A stretch of DNA of 64,000 bases from Sinotaia quadrata (GCA_028829895.1 CM054184.1:20935701-20999700); one strand, 5' to 3'; numbered from the stretch's first letter, positions 1 to 11,096 are shown. The notes: generated by a model not told the origin, from the sequence alone. Translations and numbers: made by a program.

Positions 1-320
1 AATTATTTTCATAGAAAATGCACTTTTCTTGCCATCAGTTAATCTCTAATTTCATCAATTTAGCAAAAAGTGTGTGCTTGATTCTTTTCACAAATCTTGG
101 TATTGAGGTGTTGTTTTCTGTATGGACAGACTGATTAGAAAATGTCATTTTCTCACATGCACCAAATCATTTTTAAGTAAATAGTTAACACTTGCAACCC
201 AGGTGAGGCCAACCTTGACTGCAGCATTATTTACTTAGACTTTGCTGCAAAATGAATTTTGTGGAGAAAATTATCAGTGCTTATTTTTGCTAACAAGTTT
301 TGGTTTTCCTGTACTGATTG

Positions 321-533
321 ATTCTCACTTCTCTCTCTCAATGTTCCACAGCAAATACATTGTATATATAGAGGGAGAATTTCAAAGACTAGATTAGTAT
401 TCTCACTTCTCTCTCAATGTTCCACAGCAAATACATTGTATATATAGAGGGAGAATTTCAAAGACTAGATTAGTATTCTCACTTCTCTCTCAGAGTTCCA
501 CAGCAAATGCATTGTATATATAGATTAGTATTC
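321..533. repeat. 76-bp tandem repeat, about 2.8 copies
   Basis: Copies begin near 323, 399 and 475 with the phrase ATTCTCACTTCTCTCTC and include ATTGTATATATAGA; the last copy is shortened. Confidence 0.85.
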
Positions 534-989
534 CTACTGCTTTGTCATTATTTCCTGAGAACATTTGTCATTAAATTGTAAGTGTTGGTTAGGTTTAATG
601 ACATTATGCATGTGCAAGGGCCATAATTTATTGATACTTTGTCATGCTTTAACTTATTATACTAATATGCAGATGTCTTGAATATTTCTTTGTTGACAAT
701 AAAGTAAGTCTACAATGTTTAAAATTACACGTTTTAATTCTTTTATTTATATTTGGTTCGTGTATATTTATATTTAAAAATATACTTAAACAAATGACAT
801 GGAAAAAAGTCTTGGAATTACATTTTATTAAAATACCTGCACATAATTCCTGCTGTTTGTCACATTTTCTTGGGACAGAACAGTAAAAATAGAACCAGTT
901 CTGCTGACAAGAAATAATAAAATATAATACATTTGCATTCCATCTCATCGTTAAACTTTAATCATGCAATGGTCACAAGAGAACTGAAC
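534..989. other. Unassigned AT-rich non-coding sequence
   Basis: No exon-like frame with splice sites seen. The minus-strand 99-codon frame at 649-948 has no recognisable domain and AT-driven composition. Confidence 0.5.
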
Positions 990-1205
990 TGTAAATGTAA
1001 ACGTTTTCTCTCGTCCACAACATTAATGACAAACATTTACTGTAATACAGTATTTCCGTAGATGGGAAACGTCTTACCAAAGGAGAAGATAAATCCCTCC
1101 TTAATCTATAATTAACGAGCCCACCCACAATTTCTCTGACTTATGGTTATCAATATATGTAAGAAGGTCAATAAATTTACTATGTCAACAATCAATTATA
1201 CTGTC
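990..1205 (-). mobile_element. LTR-family fragment (3' part, minus orientation)
   Basis: The reverse complement matches the segment near 21240-21450 and 25040-25190: TCAATAAATTTATT-like text, a GGGCTCG/TTAA stretch, then TTCCACCTACGGAAAT and AAATGTTTGTC. Heavily diverged. Confidence 0.6.
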
Positions 1206-1590
1206 GCCGCTATACCCTGGGGTGACTTTGTAATAACGAATTATATCAAATATGTGTAATTAGTTATTATACAAGACATCTACAAGTGCAGATACAGAGT
1301 ACGGGTCACTGGTTATATATCAATATGTATATCTGCAACTGTTACGCCGATATACTGGTACGTCGCCAAGTTGGCTCCACCCCCACTATGTTGTAATCAG
1401 ATTAAGATTAACTATTCCAACCCGCGCATGTACACGAACTTACCTGTCATTACATTGGGTGCCAGAATTCAAGGGTGATCTAATCGTAAAGGCTGAAGTG
1501 TGAATTAGACAACCAGTCTGTTGGTCAGCATATGTGTTAATATTAATATTAATAAATTTAAAGCCTAATACTGAGACGGTCGTTAAATAT

Positions 1591-2130
1591 AAACTGGTAT
1601 GTAACAATATTGTTAAAGCCCCTTTAGTAACTGGTATGTAACAATATTGTTAAAAGCCCCTTTAGTAACTGGTATGTAACAATATTGTTAAAAGCCCCTT
1701 TAGTAACTGGTATGTAACAATATTGTTAAAAGCCCCTTTAGTAACTGGTATGTAACAATATTGTTAAAAGCCCCTTTAGTAACTGGTATGTAACAATATT
1801 GTTAAAAGCCCCTTTAGAAACTGGTATGTAACAATATTGTTAAAAGCCCCTTTAGTAACTGGTATGTAACAATATTGTTAAAAGCCCCTCTAGTAACTGG
1901 TATGTAACAATATTGTTAAAAGCCCCTTTAGTAATTGGTATGTAACAATATTGTTAAAAGCCCCTTTAGTAACTGGTATGTAACAATATTGTTAAAAGCC
2001 CCTTTAGTAACTGGTATGTAACAATATTGTTAAAAGCCCCTTTAGTAACTGGTATGTAACAATATTGTTAAAAGCCCCTTTAGTAACTGGTATGTAACAA
2101 TATTGTTAAAAGCCCCTTTAGTAACTGGTA
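1591..2130. repeat. 38-bp tandem array, about 14 copies
   Basis: Near-identical 38-bp units each containing the perfect 14-bp palindrome TAACAATATTGTTA and the word AAAGCCCC. Only scattered single-base differences, so a young array. Confidence 0.95.
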
Positions 2131-2848
2131 CCAGTTAACTCAATCCCACTGTCAAGTGTGCGTATTGTTACATGCCCCTTAGAATAGCCACTCCGCCAAT
2201 GATTGTTAGATTAATTCTCTTATTTTTTTTTTCCATCTCACAAATAAGATTTCCATTTTGCAATAACAACGATTTACAGATTTACTTTCTACGCATTAAT
2301 TGTCCTCTTGAGTCCACACCTTACTAACACAAGTAAAATAAGAATAACAAACTTACATTACATATCTATTAGTATTGAGATTTGTCAACATTAACAATCT
2401 ATCGTCCTTCATTTTACCTCGCAGTCACTTTTTTTCAGTTCCAATTATGCTCAGTGCCCAGTAGTTTGCCGTGACTGGCTGTGCAGCACTCGCACGTCAA
2501 CTGACAAACTGTAGGACTGTGTTCAGCACTCGTACGTCAACTGACAGAACGGTAGGACCTTCGATTCCAACATAGAACTTCAGTAAAATGATTCAACTTG
2601 GAAACTAGAAACCAACGAGGATTTTTTTCTAAGTTTCATATCTACATATTTCGTGTAAATTATTTCTTACCAATCTATGAAATAAAATTATTCTAAACGA
2701 ACACAATTTACGATAAATATTTTTCATTCATGCAGTTCAATAAATTTGTAGAAAAATATTCTCAACTTCACTCGCACAGATGCTGGCATTTATCTTCAAA
2801 AATTCTTTTCCAAACTGATCTCTTTTGGTTTCACATGAACTCACTACA

Positions 2849-3395
2849 GGTCTTTACACAATGGTACCTAAAAGAAACAGGTGGTAGTTATAAAGGTCTT
2901 TACACCATGGTACCTAAAAGAAACAGGTGGTAGTTATAAAGGTCTTTACACCATGGTACCTAAAAGAAACAGGTGGTAGTTATAAAGGTCTTTACACAAT
3001 GGTACCTAAAAGAAACAGGTGGTAGTTATAAAGGTCTTTACACAATGGTACCTAAAAGAAACAGGTGGTAGTTATAAAGGTCTTTACACCATGGTACCTA
3101 AAAGAAACAGGTGGTAGTTATAAAGGTCTTTACACAATGGTACCTAAAAGAAACAGGTGGTAGTTATAAAGGTCTTTACACAATGGTACCTAAAAGAAAC
3201 AGGTGGTAGTTATAAAGGTCTTTACACAATGGTACCTAAAAAACATAGGTGGTAGTTATAAAGGTCTTTACACCATGGGACCTCAAGGAATGAGGTGTGT
3301 TTGTAAAGGCCTTTACTCAGTGAGACCTAATTTGGTAGTTATAAAGGTCGATGCAAAACGGCGTCTAAGACTTAATGATGTAGTTATAAAAGTCG
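2849..3395. repeat. 46-bp tandem array, about 9 good copies plus decayed ones
   Basis: Units read GGTCTTTACAC(A/C)ATGGTACC then AAAAGAAACAGG and TAGTTATAAA; from about 3290 the copies degrade. Confidence 0.93.
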
Positions 3396-4098
3396 ATAGT
3401 CAGCTTTACCCTCGATTTTTGTTCACTTAAATCATACATGCTCAATAAATATTATTTCAAGGATTTACGAGGAGAAAGAAAAATAATTCATTAATACCTC
3501 CCCCCCTCCCTCCACAATACCTTCTGTCTTTTCCCTTTCCCTCCCTGAGAGTATTTTTGTCCTGTCATTACAAGCTGGCTTGTAAGAAATGACGCAATTT
3601 TTTGTATCGCAAACAAATGTGGAGCTTTGTGCACTCGTGTGCTCATTGTACTTTTAACTCTACATTCATGTATCTTTCGTGTTCTAACTTTGTAGTTATG
3701 ATGGGCTCTTCAGCCGAAAAAAACAGATTTCTGCATATGTGATATACAGTGTTTGAGTTTCTGAAATCGAAGTCCTTTAACTTTACTACGTATGCTTGTG
3801 TTTATATTTTACAAGAAGTGTATGTGTGTGCGTGTGTATCTCCCTACAAGCTGAGAACTTTTACCTTTTCTGTCACGTTAAACATAATTAACCAATGGGT
3901 GGCACTATAGCGCCTGAAGCCAGAACTTGTGATAAATTGCTTTCCTAACGACACTAACCTTTAACAACGGACAAATACTACGGATTGGTTTTGCCATGCT
4001 GGGAAAGGTCACAGATCTAACTAAGTCAGAACGAGGTCAGAATCTGGTATTGCGTACACGTTGGCCGAATACGTACCATTAAGGACAAGACAAACAGC
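3396..4098. other. Sequence upstream of gene 1, likely promoter/5' UTR zone
   Basis: Contains a C-rich stretch near 3500 and no repeats of note. No convincing TATA box or initiator can be assigned by eye, although the region directly precedes the start codon at 4099. Confidence 0.35.
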
Positions 4099-4144
4099 AT
4101 GCAGCGACAAAGTTTTCTGCTACTGCTGTGTTGCATCCAGGCAG
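4099..4144 (+). CDS. Gene 1 exon 1: start and signal peptide
   Basis: ATG at 4099 opens a short reading frame, MQRQSFLLLLCCIQA, typical of a signal peptide hydrophobic core. The donor is GCAG|GTAAAT and leaves one base (phase 1). The 5' UTR start is not resolved. An upstream ATG at 3996 gives a 28-codon frame ending at 4082; if transcribed it would be a uORF. Confidence 0.8.
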
Positions 4145-7100
4145 GTAAATAACGCGATTGTTGGACATTTTGACTTTGTTTTTGATATTGGTATGATTTT
4201 ATTATTATTTCAATGAAGACAACCAAAATTCCTTTTTAAATACCTTTCTACCCGGTGATAAATTTGAATAAAAGCCTTGATATAGAGATTGTAGCACGAA
4301 ACAAGCTCAACTGACCATAACATTTATAACGTATGGACTGGCTCAACTGACCATAACATTTATAACGTATGGACTGGCTCAACTGACCATAACATTTATA
4401 ACATATGGACTGGCTCAACTGACCATAACATTTATAACATATGGACTGGCTCAACTGACCATAACATTTATAACGTATGGACTGGCTCAACTGACCATAA
4501 CATTTATAACATATGGACTGGCTAAGACCATTTAGTTTATAACACGACACTTGAATGGCTAATAATCAATGTGTTTGTTGTTTGTTGTTAAGATGTTCAC
4601 GTTATTACTTGATTTTGTTTTCCCGAAATAAATTAAATCGATTTAAATGTACAAAGTCTAACTGAAAAGTTAGTTTGTAACAGATATCTCGAAATGTATA
4701 CGGTCTCCTCTTGGTAAATTTAATAAGCCCTGAAAATTCCAAGGTGTCATAATAGATTGTGTTGAATTTCTAGTGGTGTGTCTTAATCAGCATGTGTGTT
4801 GACTTTCCACTTGTGTGTCTTAATCAGCATGTGTGTTGACTTTCCAGTGGTCGGTGGGTCTTACTTGTACGACCACCTGCATAACACGATCAGCAGCCTG
4901 AGTTTTTCCAACACCGTGCCAGTAATGGAACTCAACCAGCCCATGTCCGTCTACGTCAACTTCACGCTTCAGCGAGTCGTCAACCTGGTATGAAATGTAC
5001 ACGTTCATTGGCCTTAACGAGAGTCACTGGAAGCGTAATGGACTCCACTGTGTGCATAATAAGCCTCACATTTGCATGATGGTAACTGTAAACACTACAT
5101 AGTGTGCATAATAAGCCCCACATTTGCATGATGGTAACTGTAAACACTACATAGTGTGCATAATAAGCCCCACATTTGCATGATGGTAGCTGTAAACACT
5201 CCACAGTGTGCACATTTACTTGATGGTAACTGTAAATATACAATCTTGAGTTCCGTGTTTTCATGCGGTGCGCGTGCAAAAAAATGTGTGCTGGAAGAAA
5301 GTTTATATTTTAAAGGGGCACGTTTGTTGGTACCTGATGAAAATTCTTTATTTAAAAGCGCGTCTGGGGATGCCTGTGGAAAATTCCTCATTTAATGGTG
5401 TGGGTAGGTAAATTTATTTTCTCTATTGGTAAAACATCACCAGTGTAAAGCTAGTGTTGATTTTATTTCCTTGCAGTTCATTCTTGTATATTCCCGCAAC
5501 TTCCAAAATATTATCGCGTTTTGGCAGAACAGATGAATGTCCAATTAATGGTTGATATTTAACATCTTAATTCGCAAAAATACCTGTTGGCCAGTTTTTC
5601 TACGTGATTACTCGTAATATCGGCACGTCGGTCATATTTTTATTTTATCTGAAATGTTTCTTTAACTCACTCTATTAAAAATAAAACATTTTTGTCGACC
5701 CGCAGAGTAGATGAGATAACTCAAGCAAAATATGTATTTTTTGTTTTGTTATTTTGCTATTTGTCTCCCCTTTGAACATTACAGTGTTAAGTTTTGCGAG
5801 TTACATAACAAATCATCTGCTACAGTATCAACGGAATTCCTTCTGTAAAATGTGAGAATATTATTCCTTGTGGTAGCAAAACGTGTACGTTTAAAGAGAG
5901 TGCATGAGTAAAGAGAAGTGTTCATACAAATCTTTGATGGTACATATTTATATTATATTTTATTTTATATTTTATTTTGGTAAGCTGCGTACGAGCACCA
6001 ATGTGTAAGTGCTAAAGAATAGTGGTTTATTTATTTATCATTGATTCACTTGGCAGGTTGTTAAATAATTCTTTCCCTCACAGTTACTGATTTCGACCAG
6101 AAGTAAGCGTGTTTGCACACCATATCTGATCGTAAGCAGATTTATGTGTTTATAATGTATATGTACTAGTCATAGCCAAAATAACTCATTCCGATTAGTA
6201 AGTGTTTAAGCTTGCTGTTTTATACATTGTTTTGTATGGTGTACTTGTACAAAATATGATCCCCCTCCTCCCATGTACATACATTATTAAAAATTAGGAT
6301 TCTTTACGAAAAGAGACGTAATGAGAGCGCGTGTCTCATCTCAGGACCGAGAGAGACAGGAAGTGGAAGCCGAGGTCTTACTGAGCATTCGCTGGAATGA
6401 CTTCCGGACTGCTTGGGATCCTTGGATGTTCGGTGGTGTGCAGACGTTAGTTTGGCACGATGTTGACGCTGTTTGGAAACCGGACATTGTCGTCGACAAT
6501 GGGTAGGGTGTTCCCTTATAGCTTTCGAAACTGAAAATCACTAATGGTGATACTTGTGAAGAGTTTCACAAATGTGTCTGTGTGTCAGTATGTGAAAGAG
6601 AAATGCAGTTTTCCTCTTAATGAACTTTTCGTCCATAATTGTCGTCTTCTTCGTTTCCGGCCAAGACCAAGTCAAATTAAAGTCAACTTTTGCTCTTCGG
6701 CGAAATGTCATCCCCCTCCCCACACACACACACACACATGTACATACAGAAAACAAACATTTCAAACCCCCGAGACCCCACAAGCATTCAAACCCTCCTC
6801 ACATCATCTATGCCCTAACAGATTGTCAATTCATGTAACTTTGATAAATTAGTAAGTGATAATAAATTTTGATAAACCAGTTTATTAATCTCGTCAATAA
6901 CCAATGACAGGCGAAAAGTCCCACGGCGTGCAATGATTACTGGTGGAGTAGAAATATTGACGATATCAGGGAAAATATATTACTTAAGTTTTTCTGGGAA
7001 CAGCTTAAATTCTGCGAAAGTGAATTAAACTCAGAAATACATATATGATTTAACAAATCTTTCGTTAATGTAAGCTTAACTTGTATAAGTATGTGTTTTG

Positions 7101-10100
7101 TTAACGAGACATGCATATAATTGCACTGAAAACAAGACAAGCATAACATTACGCTTATGACAATTATTACACTTTAAACGTGACAAGCATAACATTACGC
7201 TTATGACAATTATTACACTTTAAACGTGACAAGCATAACATTACGCTTATGACAATTATTACACTTTAAACGTGACAAGCATAACATTACGCTTATGACA
7301 ATTATTACACTGTAAACGTGACAAGAATAACATTACACTTATGACAATTATTACACTTTAAACGTGACAAGCATAACATTACGCTTATGACAATTATTAC
7401 ACTTTAAACTTGACAAGAATAACATTACGCTTATGACAATTATTACACTTTAAACGTGACAAGCATAACATTACGCTTTAAACGTGACAAGAATAACATT
7501 ACACTTTAAACTTGACAAGCATGACATTACACTTTAAACTTGACAAGCAAGACAAAATGAAAACGAGACAAATAAAATAGGACACTCAAAACGAGACAAA
7601 TAAAATAGGACACTCAAAACGAGACAAATGAAAACACACCGAAAACGAGACAGGCAAAATCCGTGAAATGTGCAATGATAACGAGATAAGTACGCCCATT
7701 ACTAGGAACACGAGACAAACAAGACAGAATGGACATTGACATAAGACAAAAATGACAGACTTGACACTGAAATGAGACAAGCAGGATAGTGTGACACCAT
7801 TAAGCTAACATCCACCTTTCATGACTGGACTTCTTCAACACCAAATTCAAAGTGATTAGAAAATAAATTCTTTTCATCAGGTAAACTTTTGACCTCCGCC
7901 CTTTGCCTGGTCTCGTTCTTGTAAATCTTAACCATTGGATAATAAAAACTACTCATCCACCTAAAACCGGTTTAGATTACATCAGCAAGTCTAGCACGTT
8001 CTTCACCCGAGTTGTTTACTCCAACTCTTAGCACTTACAAAAATATCATCATAAACAGTGCCCAAGATCGGGTCACTTTGACCTTTATCAATTTATATAA
8101 CAATTAAGTTTAAAAATAGAGATAGACAAATTTACTCCTCCATACTCTGTTGTGTTCCCTTACTCATTTTCACTTCCTCTCTCTTTTTTCTGCTCCTCCT
8201 TCATCATCTCCTGCTTTTTTCCTCCTCTTCTCCTTCATCCCTCTCTTCTTTTTTGTGTCGAGCCTTTCCTTACTAATTATTTTCCCCTCCTCCTTTTCCT
8301 TCTCCATAACTTCTCTTACAACTTTTTCTTTCCCTTCTTCTTGCTCTCCTTTCTCTTTCTCCTACAGACCTACATTTTCTGTTCCTCTTCTTTTTACTTT
8401 ATCTTGTTTTCCTTCTCTGACTTCTCTATTTTCCTTCTATCTTCTTTACCTTCTCTACATCTTTTTTCCATTCTATCCTCTTTTCTTTCTCTAGTTTTCT
8501 TTTCCTTCTCTCTATTTTCCTTTCATCCATCTTTTTTCTTTCTATTTTCTTTTCCTTCTGTCTATCTTCTATTCTTTCTCTCTATCTTCTTTTCATTCTC
8601 TCCATCTTTATTCTTCTCTCTTTTTCTTTCTCTCCATCTTCTTTTCCTTCTCTCTATTTTCCTTTTATCCATTTCTTTCTATCTTCTTTTCCTTCTGTCC
8701 ATCTTTTCTTTCCCTCTATCTTCTTTTCCTTCTCTCAATCTTTTCCTTCTCTCCATCTTCTTTTCCTTCTTTATGTCTTCTTTTTCTTCTCTACTTCTTC
8801 TCACACTCCTTTCCTGTCTCCACCCTCTCACCCCTCCAATTCCTTATTCTTTCTCTTCTCTGAACCTTGGGATATCGTCAATACAAGTTGGGCTAAAAAT
8901 GCATTTTTTGTTTGCCTTTCAAGCCTTAACATTATATAATCATTAGCACTATGTTCTCCCATGAAACACTATTGTTACATTTCTTCTGGTGGCGTGTACT
9001 AAAAGTTCTCTTGGTACAGTGTCATTGTTTCATGGTGTGTCATTCAGTAACTAAACCTTTGTCAGCTTGAACACTGTCATGCGCAGAGTTCTGATTGTTT
9101 ACTATCTGGCAGATACTCATTTCAGAAACTGGCTGGATGGATGGCCGTCCACCCTCTCTTTCCCTCATTTATGTCTTCTTGACTTTAAGCAAGATTTTGC
9201 TATTGTTGGATGTTCTATATGTCACAATTTCACTAAACTGTTCTATTCCTTAACTTGTACATGTTTGTACAATTGTTACTGTCATCAGTGATCTGATTGT
9301 ACTAAGTGTGTATTTATTTGTTACAAATTACTACTATCTTCAATTAATTTGTTACACTAAGTATACATTAATTGCTTAATACGTTACAAATTACTACTGT
9401 CTTCAATTAATTTGTTACACTAAGTATGCATTAATTGCTTAATACGTTACAAATTACTACTGTTTTCATTTAATTTGTTACACTAAGTATGCATTAATTG
9501 CTTAATACGTTACAAATTACAATCTTCAAACTTTATCTATCCTTTAGCAAATATTTTAAGGACATTTTTAATGCGTTTTACAAAGTATTCCAGTATTCTT
9601 CAAATGACCTCTCGTTTGCAGTGATCAACTGTATGAGAAAATATGCATATCTTTTATTCAGCCATATATATTTTACAATTGCCAGTTAGCTTCACCTATT
9701 GTCTATGTCTCTCCTCTTTCTCTATCTATCTTTTTACCTGTATCTATCTTTTTACCTGTATCTATCTTTTTACCTGTACCTATCTTTTTACCTGTATCTA
9801 TCTTTTTACCTGTACCTATCTTTTTACCTGTGTCTATCTTTTTACCTGTATCTATCTCTTTACCTGTACCTATCTTTTTACCTGTACCTATCTTTTTACC
9901 TGTATCCCTCTGTTTTACGCTATTGAGCTTATGTATCACCCTTTCTATCTGCCTATCTTTGTATTCAGAAGTCTTTCGAATTGAATATCTCTGTATGTAT
10001 CTTTCTTTCTTCCTTTCTTTCTTTCCTTCCGTCCATCCGTCTGTATATCTATCTATCTGTCTGTCTGTCCGTTCGCCCGTCCGTCCATCCATTAATCCAG

Positions 10101-11096
10101 CCAGCAAGCTATCTATCTGTGTGTCTGTCTGTCTGTCTATCTATTTGTCTATCTGTGTCGTCTTTGTGTCTGTAACACTTTCTGTGTTTTAGTTTCCTCA
10201 CTGTCCTCGATTTATCTTTCTCTCAGGCTATTTTTTTTTTCATTTAAATTATGTCGAATTACGGTCTTCAAAGGATTAGAAATGAGTGGGTGGGTGGGTG
10301 GATGGGTGAATAAAAATGCGAAGGAAGGAAGCCTTTCACTAATTCAATTTTTAAATTTTAGTTTAAATTTCTAAAAATTAAAAATCTAACATTTTACTAT
10401 TTATATTTTATTTTAATTATATTTAAACAGCGTTTTTTTAGTTATACTAACACATTGCTATTTCTTTAATTTCATGTTCGTTAATTTTATTATTACTGTA
10501 ATTATCTTTAAACAGCGTTTTTTTAGTTATACTAACACATTGCTATTTCTTTAATTTCATGTTAGTTAATTTTATTATCACTGTAATTATATTTAAACAG
10601 CGTTTTTTTAGTTCTACTAACACATTGCTATTTCTTTAATTTCATGTTAGTTAATTTTATTATCACTGTAATTATCTCGGTTACAGTGACATCATCGTCG
10701 TCGTCATCATCACCATAGGAACTAACTGAACTTTCACAATTGCTCTCGTTTCTTTGCTTTTTACCTTAAAGCCCAAGTTCTACATTTGATGCCAGTCCAG
10801 AGAGGTCAGCACTAGTCTTTAGTCTCCAGGGCAACGTCACATGGTATCGTCAACTGCGTTTGCGCGTTCCCTGTGACGTCACTTGCTCCGTTTCTCTTCG
10901 TTCGTGGTCATATAACTCTCAGACTCTACGTTTGTTTGCGTCTGGGATGACAGTCACAAGGGCCAATGACCGCTCCGGTTCACGATTTGAAGCTGTCGTT
11001 ACGGATGTGACAACGTCCCGAGCAACTCTTGATAACGGTCGTGGCGAATTCGATGTTCTCAATTACCACTTTACCGTTAATGAACAATTAAGTTAG
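4099..11096 (+). CDS. Soluble cys-loop ligand-binding-domain protein (AChBP-like), 4 exons, 222 aa
   Basis: Spliced CDS: 4099-4144, 4848-4987, 6345-6502, 10772-11096, stop TAG. All introns are GT-AG and the phases (1,0,2) match; 669 nt gives 222 aa. Residues 1-15 form a hydrophobic signal peptide. The rest matches the extracellular domain of nicotinic-type receptors: the VYVNFTLQ strand (residues 51-57), RWNDFRTAW (78-86), FGGV (91-94), VWKPDI (105-110), NVTW (136-139), Cys-loop and RSWSY (158-162). The stop at residue 222 comes where receptors would enter TM1, so the product is secreted and domain-only, as in molluscan acetylcholine-binding proteins (roughly 210-230 aa). Sequons lie at N53 and N136. 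Oddities: the Cys-loop is C149-DVT-C153 instead of the usual 12-13 residue loop, and the vicinal CC of the C-loop is absent. The domain is well supported; the ligand is unknown and need not be acetylcholine. A pseudogene is unlikely because every splice site and frame is intact. Confidence 0.86.
4306..4523. repeat. 36-bp tandem array in gene 1 intron 1, 6 copies
   Basis: Units CTCAACTGACCATAACATTT plus ATAAC(G/A)TATGGACTGG. The 36-bp period keeps the minus strand open for 100 codons; this is not a gene. Confidence 0.93.
4759..4847 (+). repeat. 37-bp tandem duplication of the exon 2 acceptor region
   Basis: The sequence ending GTTGACTTTCCAG at the used acceptor (4847) recurs 37 bp upstream ending TTTCCAC (4810) and, diverged, 74 bp upstream ending AATTTCTAG (4773). 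Confidence 0.85.
4848..4987 (+). CDS. Gene 1 exon 2: N-terminal helix and first strands of the ligand-binding domain
   Basis: The acceptor is TTTCCAG|TGG and the donor CTG|GTATGA. It encodes residues 16-62, including SYLYDHLHNTI (N-terminal helix) and QPMSVYVNFTLQ (strand beta1, with sequon N53-F-T). In-phase with exons 1 and 3. The acceptor region is tandemly duplicated (see findings). Confidence 0.87.
5051..5236. repeat. 52-bp tandem repeat in gene 1 intron 2, about 3.5 copies
   Basis: TGTGCATAATAAGCC starts at 5051, 5103 and 5155; a partial fourth follows. It starts 64 bp after the exon 2 donor. Confidence 0.92.
5237..6344. other. Remainder of gene 1 intron 2
   Basis: AT-rich, with short TATTTTATTTTA runs near 5950. 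No coding or transposon signature recognised. Confidence 0.5.
6345..6502 (+). CDS. Gene 1 exon 3: loop D, loop A and WKPD core of the ligand-binding domain
   Basis: The acceptor is TCTCAG|GAC and the donor AATGG|GTAGGG (phase 2). It encodes residues 63-114 plus a split Gly115. RWNDFRTAW and VWKPDI are the strongest family signatures in the gene. The loop A position after PD, usually a Tyr, reads V-V-D-N here. Confidence 0.9.
7136..7560. repeat. 46-bp tandem array in gene 1 intron 3, about 8 full copies
   Basis: Units AAGCATAACATTACGCTTAT followed by GACAATTATTACACTTTAAACGTGA in pieces; the last copies are internally shortened to about 30 bp. Confidence 0.92.
7561..7790. repeat. Degenerate GAGACAA-rich short repeats
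   Basis: Recurring AACGAGACAAATAAAATAGG and related phrases continue the preceding array in a decayed form. Confidence 0.65.
7795..8142 (-). mobile_element. LTR fragment (5' part, minus orientation) in gene 1 intron 3
   Basis: The reverse complement starts GGAGGAGTAAAT at about 8142 and then matches the LTR at 28931-29286 and 20090-20400 (CTATTTTTAAACTTAATT, GTAAGT.., CAACTCGGGTGAAGAA). It ends directly at a long pyrimidine tract. Confidence 0.75.
8147..8870 (+). repeat. 720-bp polypyrimidine (C/T) tract
   Basis: The + strand is almost pure C and T for about 700 bases (CTTCTCTC-type words with few purines). A 264-codon frame passes through it, composed of Ser, Phe, Leu and Pro, which is a compositional artefact. 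Confidence 0.95.
9320..9530. repeat. 63-bp tandem repeat, about 3.4 copies
   Basis: GTTACAAATTACTACT begins at 9320, 9383, 9446 and 9509 (partial). Confidence 0.93.
9715..9912. repeat. 18-bp tandem array, about 10 copies
   Basis: Units TATCTTTTTACCTGTATC with C/T changes in the last codon-like triplet. Confidence 0.95.
9985..10175. repeat. Imperfect CTTT/CTGT/CTAT tetranucleotide tract
   Basis: Mixed pyrimidine-rich tetranucleotide runs; frames through it are low-complexity. Confidence 0.85.
10420..10680. repeat. 85-bp tandem repeat, about 3 copies
   Basis: TTTAAACAGCGTTTTTTTAG recurs with starts 85 bp apart (near 10423, 10508, 10593), ending about 90 bp before the exon 4 acceptor. Confidence 0.93.
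10772..11096 (+). CDS. Gene 1 exon 4: shortened Cys-loop, loops B and C, stop
   Basis: The acceptor is CTTAAAG|CCC; the frame stays open to TAG at 11094-11096. It encodes residues 115-222: GNVTW, C149-DVT-C153, then SVSLRSWSYN, which aligns with the region after the second Cys of the Cys-loop in receptors. C-loop equivalents (about 198-209) have no cysteines. No hydrophobic transmembrane segment precedes the stop. Confidence 0.88.

Noticed and set aside
1591..2130. CRISPR-like regular repeats
   Set aside because: Units are contiguous without unique spacers and the DNA is eukaryotic; ordinary minisatellites. The same applies to the other arrays.
8152..8946. 264-codon open frame on the plus strand
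   Set aside because: It is the translation of the C/T tract (Ser/Phe/Leu/Pro only), lies inside gene 1 intron 3 and has no domain.
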